Virus record (IMG/VR): IMGVR_UViG_3300048584_000156
Location: 1-38,065 of that record
DNA length: 38,065 nucleotides
Source of the DNA: a virus
Strand: one strand, 5' to 3'
Position numbers and translations under genes: made by a program. Below are positions 9,113 through 17,003 of this stretch, piece by piece. A model generated the notes under the pieces. The model ran no database searches, was not told the origin of the DNA, and saw nothing but the letters and a program-made list of their open reading frames with translations. Numbering within the stretch: position 1 is the stretch's first letter; each line of letters starts with the position of its first letter.

Positions 9113-9978
9113 AGCGGTGTCAGGGTGCCTTGTGGGGCCCGGCCGTAGCGGCGGTAGCCATCGAAGGGCACCGTTGGAGGTGTGACCGGGGTGAGGTTGG
9201 TTCCTTTGCCGAAAAGCGCATCGGTGATCGTCAGCCCGGAATCCACTTCTGGAATCGGCAGGTCAGATCCGGGCACCATTACATCCGCATGAAGCTGGAA
9301 CTCGCAGGTGACCCTGACCGGCACACTCACCACGAAGGCGTCCACCACCTCGGTCCCGATCTTCAGCTTGATCTCCAGCGTAAGGCTTCCTTCTAACTCT
9401 TTGGGTGCCCACCCGTCTCCCCCCGTCCCGAAGTGATTGAACGTGGCAGAGATCAGCCCACCCCCCAGGTCCGGATCCACGGTATAGATCTCCGGCGCGT
9501 CGTCTCCCGTAACGGTGACAGCCGCATCGAAGTCGATCCAGAAAAAGTTACTCGGCAGCCCGCCATCTCCCCCATACTCGATGATGACCGTGCCTAGATC
9601 CAGAACGCCGCTTGGTGCGAAACGCTCCGCTTCCGGCAGCTCGAACCCGTAGAGTTTTTCGAACGAGTTGAAGTTTCTAACCGGGTGCAGCCGGTCCGGC
9701 ACATACCGCACCCCGCTCGCCGTTACCCCGGTCGTGAGTGAGTTGAAAGGGTCCGCCGACACTCCCACAGTCACCAGCCCGCTCGTGTAGTCGCGGTCCA
9801 CCGACACGACTCCGGCAGGTTCGGAGTCCTCATCGGTCGGCTGGCTGCTCCACTGGTATTGTTCCGCCACTTTCCTCCGCGTCTGCACCGGTGTCCTGGG
9901 GAAGCCCAGCGCCACGCCAGACTCCACCGCCGGTCCTACCGGGGCGAAGGTTCCAGGAGTGATGATGATCTCTGGCAT
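9109..9978 (-). CDS. Tail-block structural protein, unassigned
   Basis: 289 aa from the ATG at 9978, which lies one base past the stop of the upstream gene. A longer frame upstream overlaps that gene in another frame and is rejected. The protein is beta-rich, with FAPVGPAVESGVALGFPRTPVQTRRKVAEQ-like structural phrases in residues 8-40, a WIDFDAAVTVTGDD segment and a Gly-rich FNHFGTGGDGW loop. It is part of a tightly packed run (9109-11808) of unknown tail genes, and virion structure is the likely role. No enzyme motif is visible. Confidence 0.6.
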   Translation of the reverse strand: MPEIIITPGTFAPVGPAVESGVALGFPRTPVQTRRKVAEQYQWSSQPTDEDSEPAGVVSVDRDYTSGLVTVGVSADPFNSLTTGVTASGVRYVPDRLHPVRNFNSFEKLYGFELPEAERFAPSGVLDLGTVIIEYGGDGGLPSNFFWIDFDAAVTVTGDDAPEIYTVDPDLGGGLISATFNHFGTGGDGWAPKELEGSLTLEIKLKIGTEVVDAFVVSVPVRVTCEFQLHADVMVPGSDLPIPEVDSGLTITDALFGKGTNLTPVTPPTVPFDGYRRYGRAPQGTLTPL

Positions 9979-9979
9979 G

Positions 9980-10396
9980 TTAAATCTTCTGAATGCGGAA
10001 TGAGTATTGGCTGCGCGTCTCGATGATTCCGTCCAGCAGCGCGGGCGCATGGCTGGAGTTGAGCAGCACCGCCGCAAAGGATTGGCCATGGAAGATTTCC
10101 CGCAGCCGGATCTCCAGCACCCCTTTTTGGTGGTAGGGTGCTGCCTTGAGATCCGCCAGCGCGGCCAACCAGCTGGCAGCGGCCGTCGCTTGCGGCCGCC
10201 GCACACTAAAGTCTAACCGCGCCCGATGGTTTCCCCTCGGCAGCGCCACGCTCCGCAGGGCGAAGTCACTCTTGGCCACCGGCGTGAGCCATTGCCCGTT
10301 GAGCGAGATCTCTTCGTCCATGTCCTCGTCAAAGCCCAGTAAATCGGTCGAGCCTTCGACCGATGTCCAAGTAATTCGCCAGTCGGAAAGTCTCAT
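9980..10396 (-). CDS. Small tail-block protein, unassigned
   Basis: 138 aa from ATG 10396 (MRLSDWRITW). The gene lies 4 bp after the upstream stop and 1 bp before the next start, so it is embedded in the tail operon. A longer frame is possible but overlaps the upstream gene fully. Contains a W/L-rich first strand, a DEDMDEEISLNGQWL acidic turn, and a helix around SWLAALADLK. Family not recognised. Confidence 0.6.
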   Translation of the reverse strand: MRLSDWRITWTSVEGSTDLLGFDEDMDEEISLNGQWLTPVAKSDFALRSVALPRGNHRARLDFSVRRPQATAAASWLAALADLKAAPYHQKGVLEIRLREIFHGQSFAAVLLNSSHAPALLDGIIETRSQYSFRIQKI

Positions 10397-10400
10397 GATC

Positions 10401-10973
10401 TCAAATCTCGATTGCCTCAGCCTGGATGAAGAGCGTGTCGATCTGTTCTGCCTGCATCCCCAAGGCATTCCCCAGGGCGAGCACCGTCGCCCCGGTGCGG
10501 GCCAGTTTCGCATCGCCCGCCCATGCGGCCGTCACGACCGTGCGTTGTGGCTCGGGCAAGCTGCCGATGATGGCTTCCACCTTTTCCGTGAGTCCCATCG
10601 TCGCGAGGATGGCCTTGGCTCGCCAGTTGGGAATCTCTCTCGGAATCCTCACCGGCATCTCCAACTCCGAGCCGTTGATCCTCGCTTGCAAGGAGTCCGC
10701 AGGATCAGTGCCGAGGATCTGCAAGACCCTCCCCGCGAAGTCTTCCGGCGTGTCTGCCAGCGCGGCGATGTAGTCCTCGGGTCCGTAAAGCATCATCTGC
10801 CCGGGCACCGGCGGCAGATAGGCGGAGATCGTGCGCGCTACTGCGTCCACATGCAGGATCAGCGGCAGCTCATCGCACTCGTAATACTCCGGCTCGTGCT
10901 CCTCGCCCTCGATCGGCAGGCGGAGGTTGAGCGTGATGGGCTTTGAAAAACGGACGTAAGTCTGGGCAATCAT
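10401..10973 (-). CDS. Tail-block protein, unassigned
   Basis: 190 aa. Residues 1-60 form beta strands (FSKPITLNLRLPIEGEEHEPEYYE); the rest is mixed, with helices around TVVTAAWAGDAKLARTGATVLALGNALGM. It ends 4 bp before the next gene. Position in the operon suggests a tail component or tail chaperone. There is no conserved motif I can name. Confidence 0.6.
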   Translation of the reverse strand: MIAQTYVRFSKPITLNLRLPIEGEEHEPEYYECDELPLILHVDAVARTISAYLPPVPGQMMLYGPEDYIAALADTPEDFAGRVLQILGTDPADSLQARINGSELEMPVRIPREIPNWRAKAILATMGLTEKVEAIIGSLPEPQRTVVTAAWAGDAKLARTGATVLALGNALGMQAEQIDTLFIQAEAIEI

Positions 10974-10977
10974 GGTG

Positions 10978-11808
10978 TTAGAGGTAAGGGTCGTAGCGGG
11001 TGCCCGCTGAGATTTTCAGGCGGGCGAAGGCTTTTTGAAAGATAGGTGTCCCGGCGGCATCGACCAGGTTGCCAGACAGGGTGAGGTTGCTGACTGGTTG
11101 GTTGAGCTCACCAAACATGTCGGCGACGAGGTAAGTCGGGAACCCCACGTAGGAGCTTTGCGAATAAGACGTGTAGTTGACCGTGGGGATGGAAATCGTC
11201 CAGTTGGTCGCGGTGCTCCCGGTAACGATAGCTCCGGTCCAGCCGAGCGCGCGGATGTCAGCTTGCATCTGTGCGGACTTACCGGCGACGGACATGTCAT
11301 AGGGAAAATTCGCAAGCGCTTGGGAGACACCAGCAATGACGAGCGAGGTGATGCCATTGTTGCGGGAGTCGCCGCCAGCATTCGATACGGTGATTGCGCC
11401 GGATTTCACCGCGCTGTCCTGGGGGTTGATGGCTCGTGCCCAATACTCGTAAAACCCTCCGCCGAGATCTACGACGGGGACGGGCGCGGGGATGAATTTC
11501 CCCATCGACCAAGCAACCAGGTCAGGACTCCACTGCGGCTCGAGCCGGAAATAACTCCCGTCGTCGGTCCACCCGGCTCCGGCATTGCCGCTCATGATGG
11601 CATCCATGCGGTAACAAAACTCGAACCACTTTTCACCCGCATCCGAGACCACTCGTGCATCGCATACGCCATAGATCGGGACGGGCAGGTTGGGAAACAA
11701 CTGCGTCCCCTGGCCGAAGATGAACTCCACCTCTTGTCCACCCACAAACACGGCGGCGGGTTCGACTCCCTGCACCATGGTCTGCCTGCCTGGAATAAAA
11801 TCAGGCAT
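10978..11808 (-). CDS. Tail-block structural protein, unassigned
   Basis: 276 aa. The N-terminal 100 residues are beta-rich with many aromatics (WFEFCYRMDA, YFRLEPQW). Residues 110-276 contain ISNAGGDSRNNGITSLVIAG-like sequence followed by NWTISIPTVNYTSYSQSSYVGFPTYL. It lies 2 bp after the collagen-like gene stop and 4 bp before the next gene. The Gly/Asn/Ser-rich C-terminal half suggests a surface or fibre-like virion protein; this is only inference. Confidence 0.55.
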   Translation of the reverse strand: MPDFIPGRQTMVQGVEPAAVFVGGQEVEFIFGQGTQLFPNLPVPIYGVCDARVVSDAGEKWFEFCYRMDAIMSGNAGAGWTDDGSYFRLEPQWSPDLVAWSMGKFIPAPVPVVDLGGGFYEYWARAINPQDSAVKSGAITVSNAGGDSRNNGITSLVIAGVSQALANFPYDMSVAGKSAQMQADIRALGWTGAIVTGSTATNWTISIPTVNYTSYSQSSYVGFPTYLVADMFGELNQPVSNLTLSGNLVDAAGTPIFQKAFARLKISAGTRYDPYL

Positions 11809-11810
11809 GG

Positions 11811-12260
11811 CTATTTAGGGATGACATACCAGGTCCCATTCATCTGCGCGGCTGGTGAGAGGGCGAGGTAGGCGGCGACGGTTAAGACGCTGATCTGGGC
11901 GTTCGCACCGGCTGCTCCAGCTGGTCCCGCTGGTCCCGCTGGTCCCGCTGCTCCCGCTGCTCCCGCTGCTCCCGCTGCTCCCGCTGCACCGGCTGCACCG
12001 GCTGCACCATCCGCTCCCGCTGGCCCGGCCTCCCCCGGTATTCCTTGAGGCCCACGCGGGCCGATGTGGATTTGCTGCGTGCTCGTCACCGGCTGCGGCA
12101 TGGCCACTTCCACCTGGGCGATGCCCGGCGAGAACCCGACCTCGAACTGCACCGGCCCGATGTGGATCTCCCGCGTGCCCGTCACTTGTGCAGGCAGGGT
12201 CACCTCCAGTTGGGTGATACCCGCCAGGAACCCGACTTCCACTGTGGCGATGCAGCTCAT
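11811..12260 (-). CDS. Collagen-like repeat protein
   Basis: 149 aa. The N-terminal part is an internal duplication: two units of about 32 residues, each with a VGFxxGIxQxEV core and ending in IHIGP. About residues 68-122 are an uninterrupted collagen-type Gly-X-Y run, first GPRGPQGIPGEAGPAGADG, then many GAA and GPA triplets. The corresponding DNA is a 9-bp tandem repeat (CTGGTCCCG/CTGCTCCCG). A short C-terminal domain (ISVLTVAAYLALSPAAQMNGTWYVIPK) ends the protein. Collagen-like runs in phage proteins form trimeric fibres; this is probably a short virion spike. It overlaps nothing and lies 2 bp from each neighbour. Confidence 0.75.
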   Translation of the reverse strand: MSCIATVEVGFLAGITQLEVTLPAQVTGTREIHIGPVQFEVGFSPGIAQVEVAMPQPVTSTQQIHIGPRGPQGIPGEAGPAGADGAAGAAGAAGAAGAAGAAGAAGPAGPAGPAGAAGANAQISVLTVAAYLALSPAAQMNGTWYVIPK

Positions 12261-12262
12261 GC

Positions 12263-12634
12263 TTAAGTCTCCGCTGGAGGGAATGCCACTGCATCACAGA
12301 TCGTCTTGAAGATCTTCACCCGCCCGCCTAACAATGGAGGAAAGCGGGTCAGGTTGGTATCTTCCAGAATCAGCTCCCATTGGTATTCTCCGACCGGTAG
12401 CAGGCTGGTGACAGTGGGGTCTTGGCGGGGGAGCGTCACTTTTCCCAAGGTGTCGCCACCTGCGATGACGGGTGCCAGGTCGAGGATCAGTTCCGTTCCC
12501 GGCTTGGCCCGCACCTCCGCGAAGGCACGCCAACCGGCCAGTGGCACTGCGGCACCGGCGGCATCCTTGCACAGGATTTCCACCGGGCCGAAGGTCAGGC
12601 CGGGATGAATCGTTAGATCGAGCGTGGTTTTCAT
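12263..12634 (-). CDS. Small tail-block protein, unassigned
   Basis: 123 aa, all-beta in prediction: LDLTIHPGLTFGPVEILCKD, then GWRAFAEVRAKPG, ending LGGRVKIFKTICDAVAF. Located 6 bp after the tail tube gene and 2 bp before the collagen-like gene. Probably a minor tail or fibre-attachment protein. Family not recognised. Confidence 0.6.
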   Translation of the reverse strand: MKTTLDLTIHPGLTFGPVEILCKDAAGAAVPLAGWRAFAEVRAKPGTELILDLAPVIAGGDTLGKVTLPRQDPTVTSLLPVGEYQWELILEDTNLTRFPPLLGGRVKIFKTICDAVAFPPAET

Positions 12635-12640
12635 AACGGC

Positions 12641-13210
12641 TTAACCCACCGCGAAGGTGATGCTGTCCAGCGCTCCCGCATCTGCCAGGTGGACGATGCG
12701 CAAGACCGGGCTGCCCGGCTCGTTCTTGTCTTCCGGCGGTGTCTCCAGGCTCAAGCGGGCATGGATTTCCAAGATGCCGATGACCACCCCGGCCTCGTTG
12801 ATGCGCTTCATGTAAAGCCAGCCGTCTTTGTAGCGGTTCGCTTTTTCAAAGGCTTGTTGCGATCCCACGGTAGCCAGTGCGGCCGTGCCGAACATGAGCT
12901 GGTCGAAGAGCTGCGGCGGATACTCGACGAGCGTGATTTCCATGGCGTCCTCAATGGTTGCCTTGTCCGTCCGCTCCTTATAGCCGCCGGTGGGGGACGC
13001 CCACTCACGCGTGCGGTCCTTGGTTTTCGGCGTGTGTTTCACGGTATTCACGCGCCCCAGATTGTAGTCCAGGTAAGCCGTGGCCGGAGTGGCGGGCTTG
13101 GCGGTGGCGGAGATGGCAGCCGATGCAGCTCCGATGAGGGAGCCGTCCGGAGCGAAGTAGGCTTGAGCACCCACAAGGCGCTCGATCAATGTTCCAAATG
13201 CAGCAGGCAT
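12641..13210 (-). CDS. Probable major tail tube protein
   Basis: 189 aa. Size and position (after the head-tail joining genes, before the tape measure region) fit a tail tube subunit. The sequence has an initial helix/loop (TLIERLVGAQAYFAPDGSL), a charged loop (KTKDRTREWASPTGGYKERTDKATI) and beta strands with LFDQLMFG and WLYMKRINEAGVVIGILEIHA, as expected for tube subunits. This protein must be abundant if correct. The assignment is positional inference with plausible sequence character, not a motif match. Confidence 0.55.
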   Translation of the reverse strand: MPAAFGTLIERLVGAQAYFAPDGSLIGAASAAISATAKPATPATAYLDYNLGRVNTVKHTPKTKDRTREWASPTGGYKERTDKATIEDAMEITLVEYPPQLFDQLMFGTAALATVGSQQAFEKANRYKDGWLYMKRINEAGVVIGILEIHARLSLETPPEDKNEPGSPVLRIVHLADAGALDSITFAVG

Positions 13211-13249
13211 AATGTCAGTTTGTTAGTGTGTTGGTGTGAGGTGAGATTC

Positions 13250-13447
13250 TTAGATTCCGTCGATGCGCACGCGCGGCGGGTCCATGGCGGCGAGGGCTTC
13301 CGCTTCGCTTTTGGTGAGGCGGATGAGGTGTCCTGCCGCGCAGATCAAGTCGCCGATGGTGGTGGGCGTGATGAGCACGGTGCAGGCGTAGGTTTGTAGC
13401 GGCGGGCTGTGACCGTCGCTGGCTTCTTTTTCATTGGTCTTGTTCAT
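13250..13447 (-). CDS. Small phage protein, unassigned
   Basis: 65 aa from the ATG at 13447 (MNKTNEKEAS); an upstream in-frame ATG at 13480 would overlap the preceding gene by a few bases and starts with a less natural sequence. The C-terminal half (VLITPTTIGDLICAAGHLIRLTKSEAEALAAMDPPRVRI) resembles small phage proteins with a strand plus a KSEAEAL helix that lie beside tail genes. Located between the tail completion genes and the tail tube. Confidence 0.55.
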   Translation of the reverse strand: MNKTNEKEASDGHSPPLQTYACTVLITPTTIGDLICAAGHLIRLTKSEAEALAAMDPPRVRIDGI

Positions 13448-13472
13448 GGTCGTATTGGGGTGCTTGCAATCA

Positions 13473-13937
13473 TCATGCAAGGCTCAGGTAGAGAGTGGTT
13501 TTAAACAGCGTTTGCCGGATGACGTAGTCCTCGTCATCCACGTCCTCGAAGCCGTCGAACACCAGCTCGTAGTGGTCCGCGCTGCGTCCGAGCGGGTCTC
13601 CTAGCAGGCGCATCACCGTGGCTTCCCAGCGGGTGTCCTCGTCGGTGGTGTCATAGACGGATGGCTCCTCGTCACTCACGGTGGGCAGCTCCACCAGGGT
13701 GATGGGAATGGTGATGTCCATGAGCAGCCGCTTGCTGCGGGCGTTCTGTTTGCTGGAAGGAGTTCCCTTGGCCACGCCTACCACCAGGCATTGGCCGAAC
13801 TTGCTGGCTCCTACCGCCACCGCCACGTCATTCCAGATCGCCGTGCGGCGCTTGATGAGAACCTCGCCTTCCTCCCACAGCCCGTCCTGAAGCAGCAGCT
13901 TCTGGATTTCCCGGCGGATGTCGTAGAGCTTGCTCAT
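13473..13937 (-). CDS. Probable head-tail joining / tail completion protein
   Basis: 154 aa, coupled by ATGA to the upstream gene. Begins with an amphipathic helix (YDIRREIQKLLLQDGLW), followed by beta strands (VLIKRRTAIWNDVAVAVG, MDITIPITLVELPTV) and an acidic C-terminal part. Position (after the minor head protein and another joining protein, before the tail tube) is that of tail terminator or completion proteins. Function inferred from synteny. Confidence 0.55.
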   Translation of the reverse strand: MSKLYDIRREIQKLLLQDGLWEEGEVLIKRRTAIWNDVAVAVGASKFGQCLVVGVAKGTPSSKQNARSKRLLMDITIPITLVELPTVSDEEPSVYDTTDEDTRWEATVMRLLGDPLGRSADHYELVFDGFEDVDDEDYVIRQTLFKTTLYLSLA

Positions 13938-14620
13938 GCGAGGGTGGAGTTGAGGGTTGAGAGGAAATCATCCGCTTCCTGTTGCAGGGCGTTCACTAAC
14001 ACATCTGCTTCCGGCAATGCGTCATCGTCCTTGGTGATGCGCACGGACTTGACCAGGGCATAGACCGCACGCACGCCGGTGCGGGAAATCAATCCCACGC
14101 TCTTGCTCGCGCCATTGCGCCTCCGGACGCGACCGACGAGAGCCTCGCCCGTAGGGGTTCCCGTCCGCTCGAAGAGCGCCTTCTTCCCCCGGATGGTGAA
14201 GAGCTTGCGACCGGTGTCCGCTTCGTAGTTCCGCGCCCGCTTGCCCAGGGCTTCGGTGACCATCGGGATGGTCAGCGCCTTCTTCCCGGGGCCGGGCAGG
14301 ATCACCCCGCCGAAGAGGTGGATGTTAAAATGGTTGGTCCCTACCGCCACCGTGGCTCCTTTTTCGCTAAAGGCTTCCAGCTTGGTGGCGTCTGCCACTT
14401 TGTTCCAGAAGTTCGTTTTCGGGCCGTTGAGCTTGGCCGCCAGGCTGCCGGGGTTCTTCCCCTCGGTATTCTTGCGCTGGAAGTGGGACTTGAGTTCTTC
14501 CTGCAGCCGCAGGCCCAGCGCTTCGTTCAGAGCACTCCGGTCTGTGAGCGCCCCGGTAACCTTGACCAGGAACGCCCGCGTCTCCGCCGCACCGGTCACG
14601 GTGATCTTGGCGGTGATCAT
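13934..14620 (-). CDS. Probable minor tail / head-tail joining protein (gpG-like)
   Basis: 228 aa from ATG 14620, chosen because GGAG lies about 9 bp upstream and the extra N-terminal sequence of longer frames has no support. MITAKITVTGAAETRAFLVKV begins a strand; the segment QEELKSHFQRKNTEGKNPG and a Lys/Arg-rich centre (GKRARNYEADTGRKLFTIRGKKALF) resemble Mu gpG-like virion morphogenesis proteins. C-terminal SVRITKDDDALPEADVLVNALQQEADDFL is a helix. Gene order relative to the MuF-like gene also matches Mu (F then G). Moderate certainty. Confidence 0.55.
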   Translation of the reverse strand: MITAKITVTGAAETRAFLVKVTGALTDRSALNEALGLRLQEELKSHFQRKNTEGKNPGSLAAKLNGPKTNFWNKVADATKLEAFSEKGATVAVGTNHFNIHLFGGVILPGPGKKALTIPMVTEALGKRARNYEADTGRKLFTIRGKKALFERTGTPTGEALVGRVRRRNGASKSVGLISRTGVRAVYALVKSVRITKDDDALPEADVLVNALQQEADDFLSTLNSTLA

Positions 14621-14674
14621 GCCAGGGCTCCTTTCCGGTTGCAGGCGGGGGAGGTGCATGCTAAGACTACCACC

Positions 14675-14866
14675 ATGTTCAAAATCGACGGTATACGAAG
14701 CCTGGCGGATTCTCTTCGGAAGCGATTTGGCCTGGATGAGGAAACCGCTCTGCAATACGCAGCCGCCATCGGCGATACTCCCGAGTTCGATAAGGACGGC
14801 GCGGAGATCATCGTGCGTGGTGAGAAGGGTGTCATCTTGGCCCGCCTTTCCAACCTGCCTGCTTGA
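14675..14866 (+). CDS. Small + strand ORF inside the - strand late cluster; possible immunity partner of the MuF/HExxH protein
   Basis: 63 aa, opposite to all late genes. The ATG at 14675 is preferred; a GTG at 14654 is also in frame. The translation (MFKIDGIRSLADSLRKRFG, then DEETALQYAAAIGDTPEF, ending VILARLSNLPA) has balanced charge, a clear amphipathic helix and no low complexity, so it looks like a real protein. It fills the only gap of about 200 bp in the head-tail block and overlaps the 3' end of the MuF-like gene by 35 bp tail to tail. An independently expressed small gene beside a candidate toxin-bearing head protein suggests immunity or another moron function. Family not recognised. 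Confidence 0.55.
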   Translation: MFKIDGIRSLADSLRKRFGLDEETALQYAAAIGDTPEFDKDGAEIIVRGEKGVILARLSNLPA

Positions 14867-16451
14867 AGAGCGCCCTCATGAGCGCCCGGACCTGCCGGAA
14901 GTCGCTTGTCCCCCAGTGTAAGTCGCGCGGGAAGCCGTGCTTTTCAAATCCGCCTTTTCGGAACTCTCGCAAATTGTTTTTTAGTTCCGCGTCATCCCCT
15001 TCTTCGATGATGAATTGAGCATAGGCACGGGCGAAGAGTTCCTCCCGGCTCAAAGCATCGGTGTTATATCCATAGCTATTCACCAGCCTCCCCACGGCCG
15101 TGGTGCCGCGCAGAACTTGGATGATGGCTTCCATCTGTGGCTGGCCGCCGGATGCATAGGGCCGCCCCACCGTCGGTTGATGTAAGCCCATATTATCCAG
15201 CAGGTGGCCAAGCTCATGAAGCGCGACCATGCCAGGCGGGATCACCGTCTTCGGGCTCACACTCAGGGTTGGCGTCTTCGCCGGGTGAGTCACCTTTCCG
15301 TAAAGTCCCTCCGGCTTTTCTTCCCGTGGCAGGAATGTGAACGCATCCCGGATCAGGATTGCCACCTTTGGCAGCACTCCATCTCCATGCACACGGTCCG
15401 CCGTTCCCAGGGCATCGCGGATCAGTGAAATCATTTCCGCGTGGTTTGCATCGTCCGGCACACGGATGGTGTCTGTCAGGCGTGATCCGTCCGGCGTCTT
15501 CGGTGGGCGCGGTGTAGTATCTAACTTTGAATCGTGATGCTCCCACTTGTCGCCGGACCCGCCTGCGCGGGGAGCCGCGAAATTACTAGGCCCCTGCGGA
15601 GGAAGCAGCCGGATGATGTCCCCCTCGATCTCCACGTCCCCTAGAAAGTCATCTTCGATCGCACGACGCCGCGCCGGGGAAATCCCCTTCAAGCTCGCCT
15701 GTGCATTCTCATTGAAGGGCAGCTTCTCCGGTGCTTGCGGCGCATCGCTTTCCTTGACCACGCCCAGGGCGAGCGCTTCACGCCGTCCGATGTTGCGCGT
15801 GCCCATGCCGCTGCCCCAGTCAAACGGCTTCCATGGCACGCCGAAGCGGTTCATCTCCTTCCAGATCGGATCATTCTTCAGCGCGATCATGCGGCCTTCC
15901 GGATACTCGGACGGGCCGGGGTAGAATTTCCCGCCCAGGGCTTTCCACTTGGCGCTCCATGCCCGGCGCTCGACCCGGTTCTCTAACCGCACGAACTCCA
16001 TGGCGGGCCACATCCGCAGCGAAACGGCGCTTTGACTGGTCTTCCAGTGCGCGTAGCCCTGGGCTTGTGCCAGGTTCATGTCCCAGATCAGGCCGAGGCG
16101 TCCGGAACTCGTGAAATCTTGCAGCGTGCCCTTCTTCTTTGGATCTGGCCGGTAGCCCGCTTTCTTGAACTCCGCCCGCATCTTCTCCATGAACAGGCCC
16201 CGGTCCATGAATACCCCCTCGCCACCACCCTCTAACTTCGTCCGCTCCAGGGCGATGAACTGCGCGATCTTCGCCTGCAGGGACGCGGCCATCTGTTCTT
16301 GTTCCAGCCGTGCCGCCCACATCGTCCGCAGCCGGATCTCCGCTGGCACCGCATCCCACTCCGCAGACGTGAGCCGCGTCCCCACCGCCTGGCGTTGGGA
16401 AATCTGCTCTACCGCATCTTTCAGCGGCGCGACGGTGGCGGTGATCGGCAT
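14832..16451 (-). CDS. MuF-type minor head protein with C-terminal HExxH metallopeptidase-like domain
   Basis: 539 aa. The N-terminal about 270 residues match phage head morphogenesis proteins (Mu gpF/SPP1 gp7): AQAQGYAHWKTSQ, RMWPAMEFVR, and the typical WKEMNRFGVPWKPFDWGSGMG region. From about 330 the protein continues with an extra domain holding HELGHLLD near 410 (HExxH zinc site) and SREELFARAYAQF near 468, a position and pattern suitable for a third zinc-binding glutamate; similar EE-FARA motifs occur in large-polyvalent-protein metallopeptidase domains. MuF proteins with variable C-terminal enzymatic domains are known phage polymorphic toxins. The C-terminal domain could be injected or act on the virion. 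It overlaps the convergent 63-aa ORF. Confidence 0.75.
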   Translation of the reverse strand: MPITATVAPLKDAVEQISQRQAVGTRLTSAEWDAVPAEIRLRTMWAARLEQEQMAASLQAKIAQFIALERTKLEGGGEGVFMDRGLFMEKMRAEFKKAGYRPDPKKKGTLQDFTSSGRLGLIWDMNLAQAQGYAHWKTSQSAVSLRMWPAMEFVRLENRVERRAWSAKWKALGGKFYPGPSEYPEGRMIALKNDPIWKEMNRFGVPWKPFDWGSGMGTRNIGRREALALGVVKESDAPQAPEKLPFNENAQASLKGISPARRRAIEDDFLGDVEIEGDIIRLLPPQGPSNFAAPRAGGSGDKWEHHDSKLDTTPRPPKTPDGSRLTDTIRVPDDANHAEMISLIRDALGTADRVHGDGVLPKVAILIRDAFTFLPREEKPEGLYGKVTHPAKTPTLSVSPKTVIPPGMVALHELGHLLDNMGLHQPTVGRPYASGGQPQMEAIIQVLRGTTAVGRLVNSYGYNTDALSREELFARAYAQFIIEEGDDAELKNNLREFRKGGFEKHGFPRDLHWGTSDFRQVRALMRALFKQAGWKGGPR

Positions 16452-16455
16452 TGCG

Positions 16456-16917
16456 TTAGATTCCGTTCATTCGTTCACGCCCCGTCCGGCTTCCCGGCCC
16501 GCTGACGATTTGCACGCCCGCCGGTTTCTCGGAGGCCACGGTGGTGGGGATGGCGTCGTCCGCCGCTTCCGGGCGGATCTTGCCCTCCGCCACTTTGTTG
16601 AAAAATGCGTCCGCCTTCTCGAAGTCCAGCTTGCGGGCGTCCCCCGGATTGTAGCCGGGAACAGTGATGAGCAACCGCCAGCGGGCGAGGCTCAGTGCCT
16701 TGGCCTTGAAAGACGGTGGAATGAGCGTGGGATCCGCCGAGAGGGTGTTAGGCGTCCAGGTCCCGATCATCCCCCGGATCTCCGCCACCAGGTCCATGAG
16801 CAATGGCGCGGCTCGGTCCGGCACACTGAGCGTGGTCGAAGTCTTGGCAAAGTCCTCCCGCTCGCGTGAGGTCATCGAGCTGAGGAGGTCTTCAGTAGTA
16901 AGTGGCACCCAGAGCAT
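16456..16917 (-). CDS. Mu gp36-like head-tail adaptor
   Basis: 153 aa. Starts MLWVPLTTEDLLSSMTSREREDF, which matches the N-terminal pattern of the gp36/DUF1320 family (a T-x-x-DL helix followed by a long helix bundle with EIRGMIGTW). Length and location (after the capsid gene, before the MuF-like gene) fit. The C-terminal 40 residues are probably disordered. The ATG at 16917 has no clear Shine-Dalgarno; M15 is an alternative start. Acts at the head-tail connector. Confidence 0.65.
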   Translation of the reverse strand: MLWVPLTTEDLLSSMTSREREDFAKTSTTLSVPDRAAPLLMDLVAEIRGMIGTWTPNTLSADPTLIPPSFKAKALSLARWRLLITVPGYNPGDARKLDFEKADAFFNKVAEGKIRPEAADDAIPTTVASEKPAGVQIVSGPGSRTGRERMNGI

Positions 16918-16950
16918 ATAATAGTGGTATCGGTTTCAGAATCCCGGTGA

Positions 16951-16982
16951 TGCGGCCCGCCGTTCTTAAGCGACGGGCCGCA
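16951..16982 (-). terminator. Strong hairpin downstream of the major capsid gene
   Basis: A 12-bp stem (TGCGGCCCGCCG / CGACGGGCCGCA, one mismatch) with an 8-base loop, 22 bp beyond the capsid stop. There is no U-tract on either side, so it may be a Rho-assisted terminator, an attenuator or an mRNA stabiliser keeping capsid message in excess of the following gene. Structure seen directly; role inferred. Confidence 0.6.
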
Positions 16983-17003
16983 CGGACCGGAGTCCTGTCA
17001 GGC

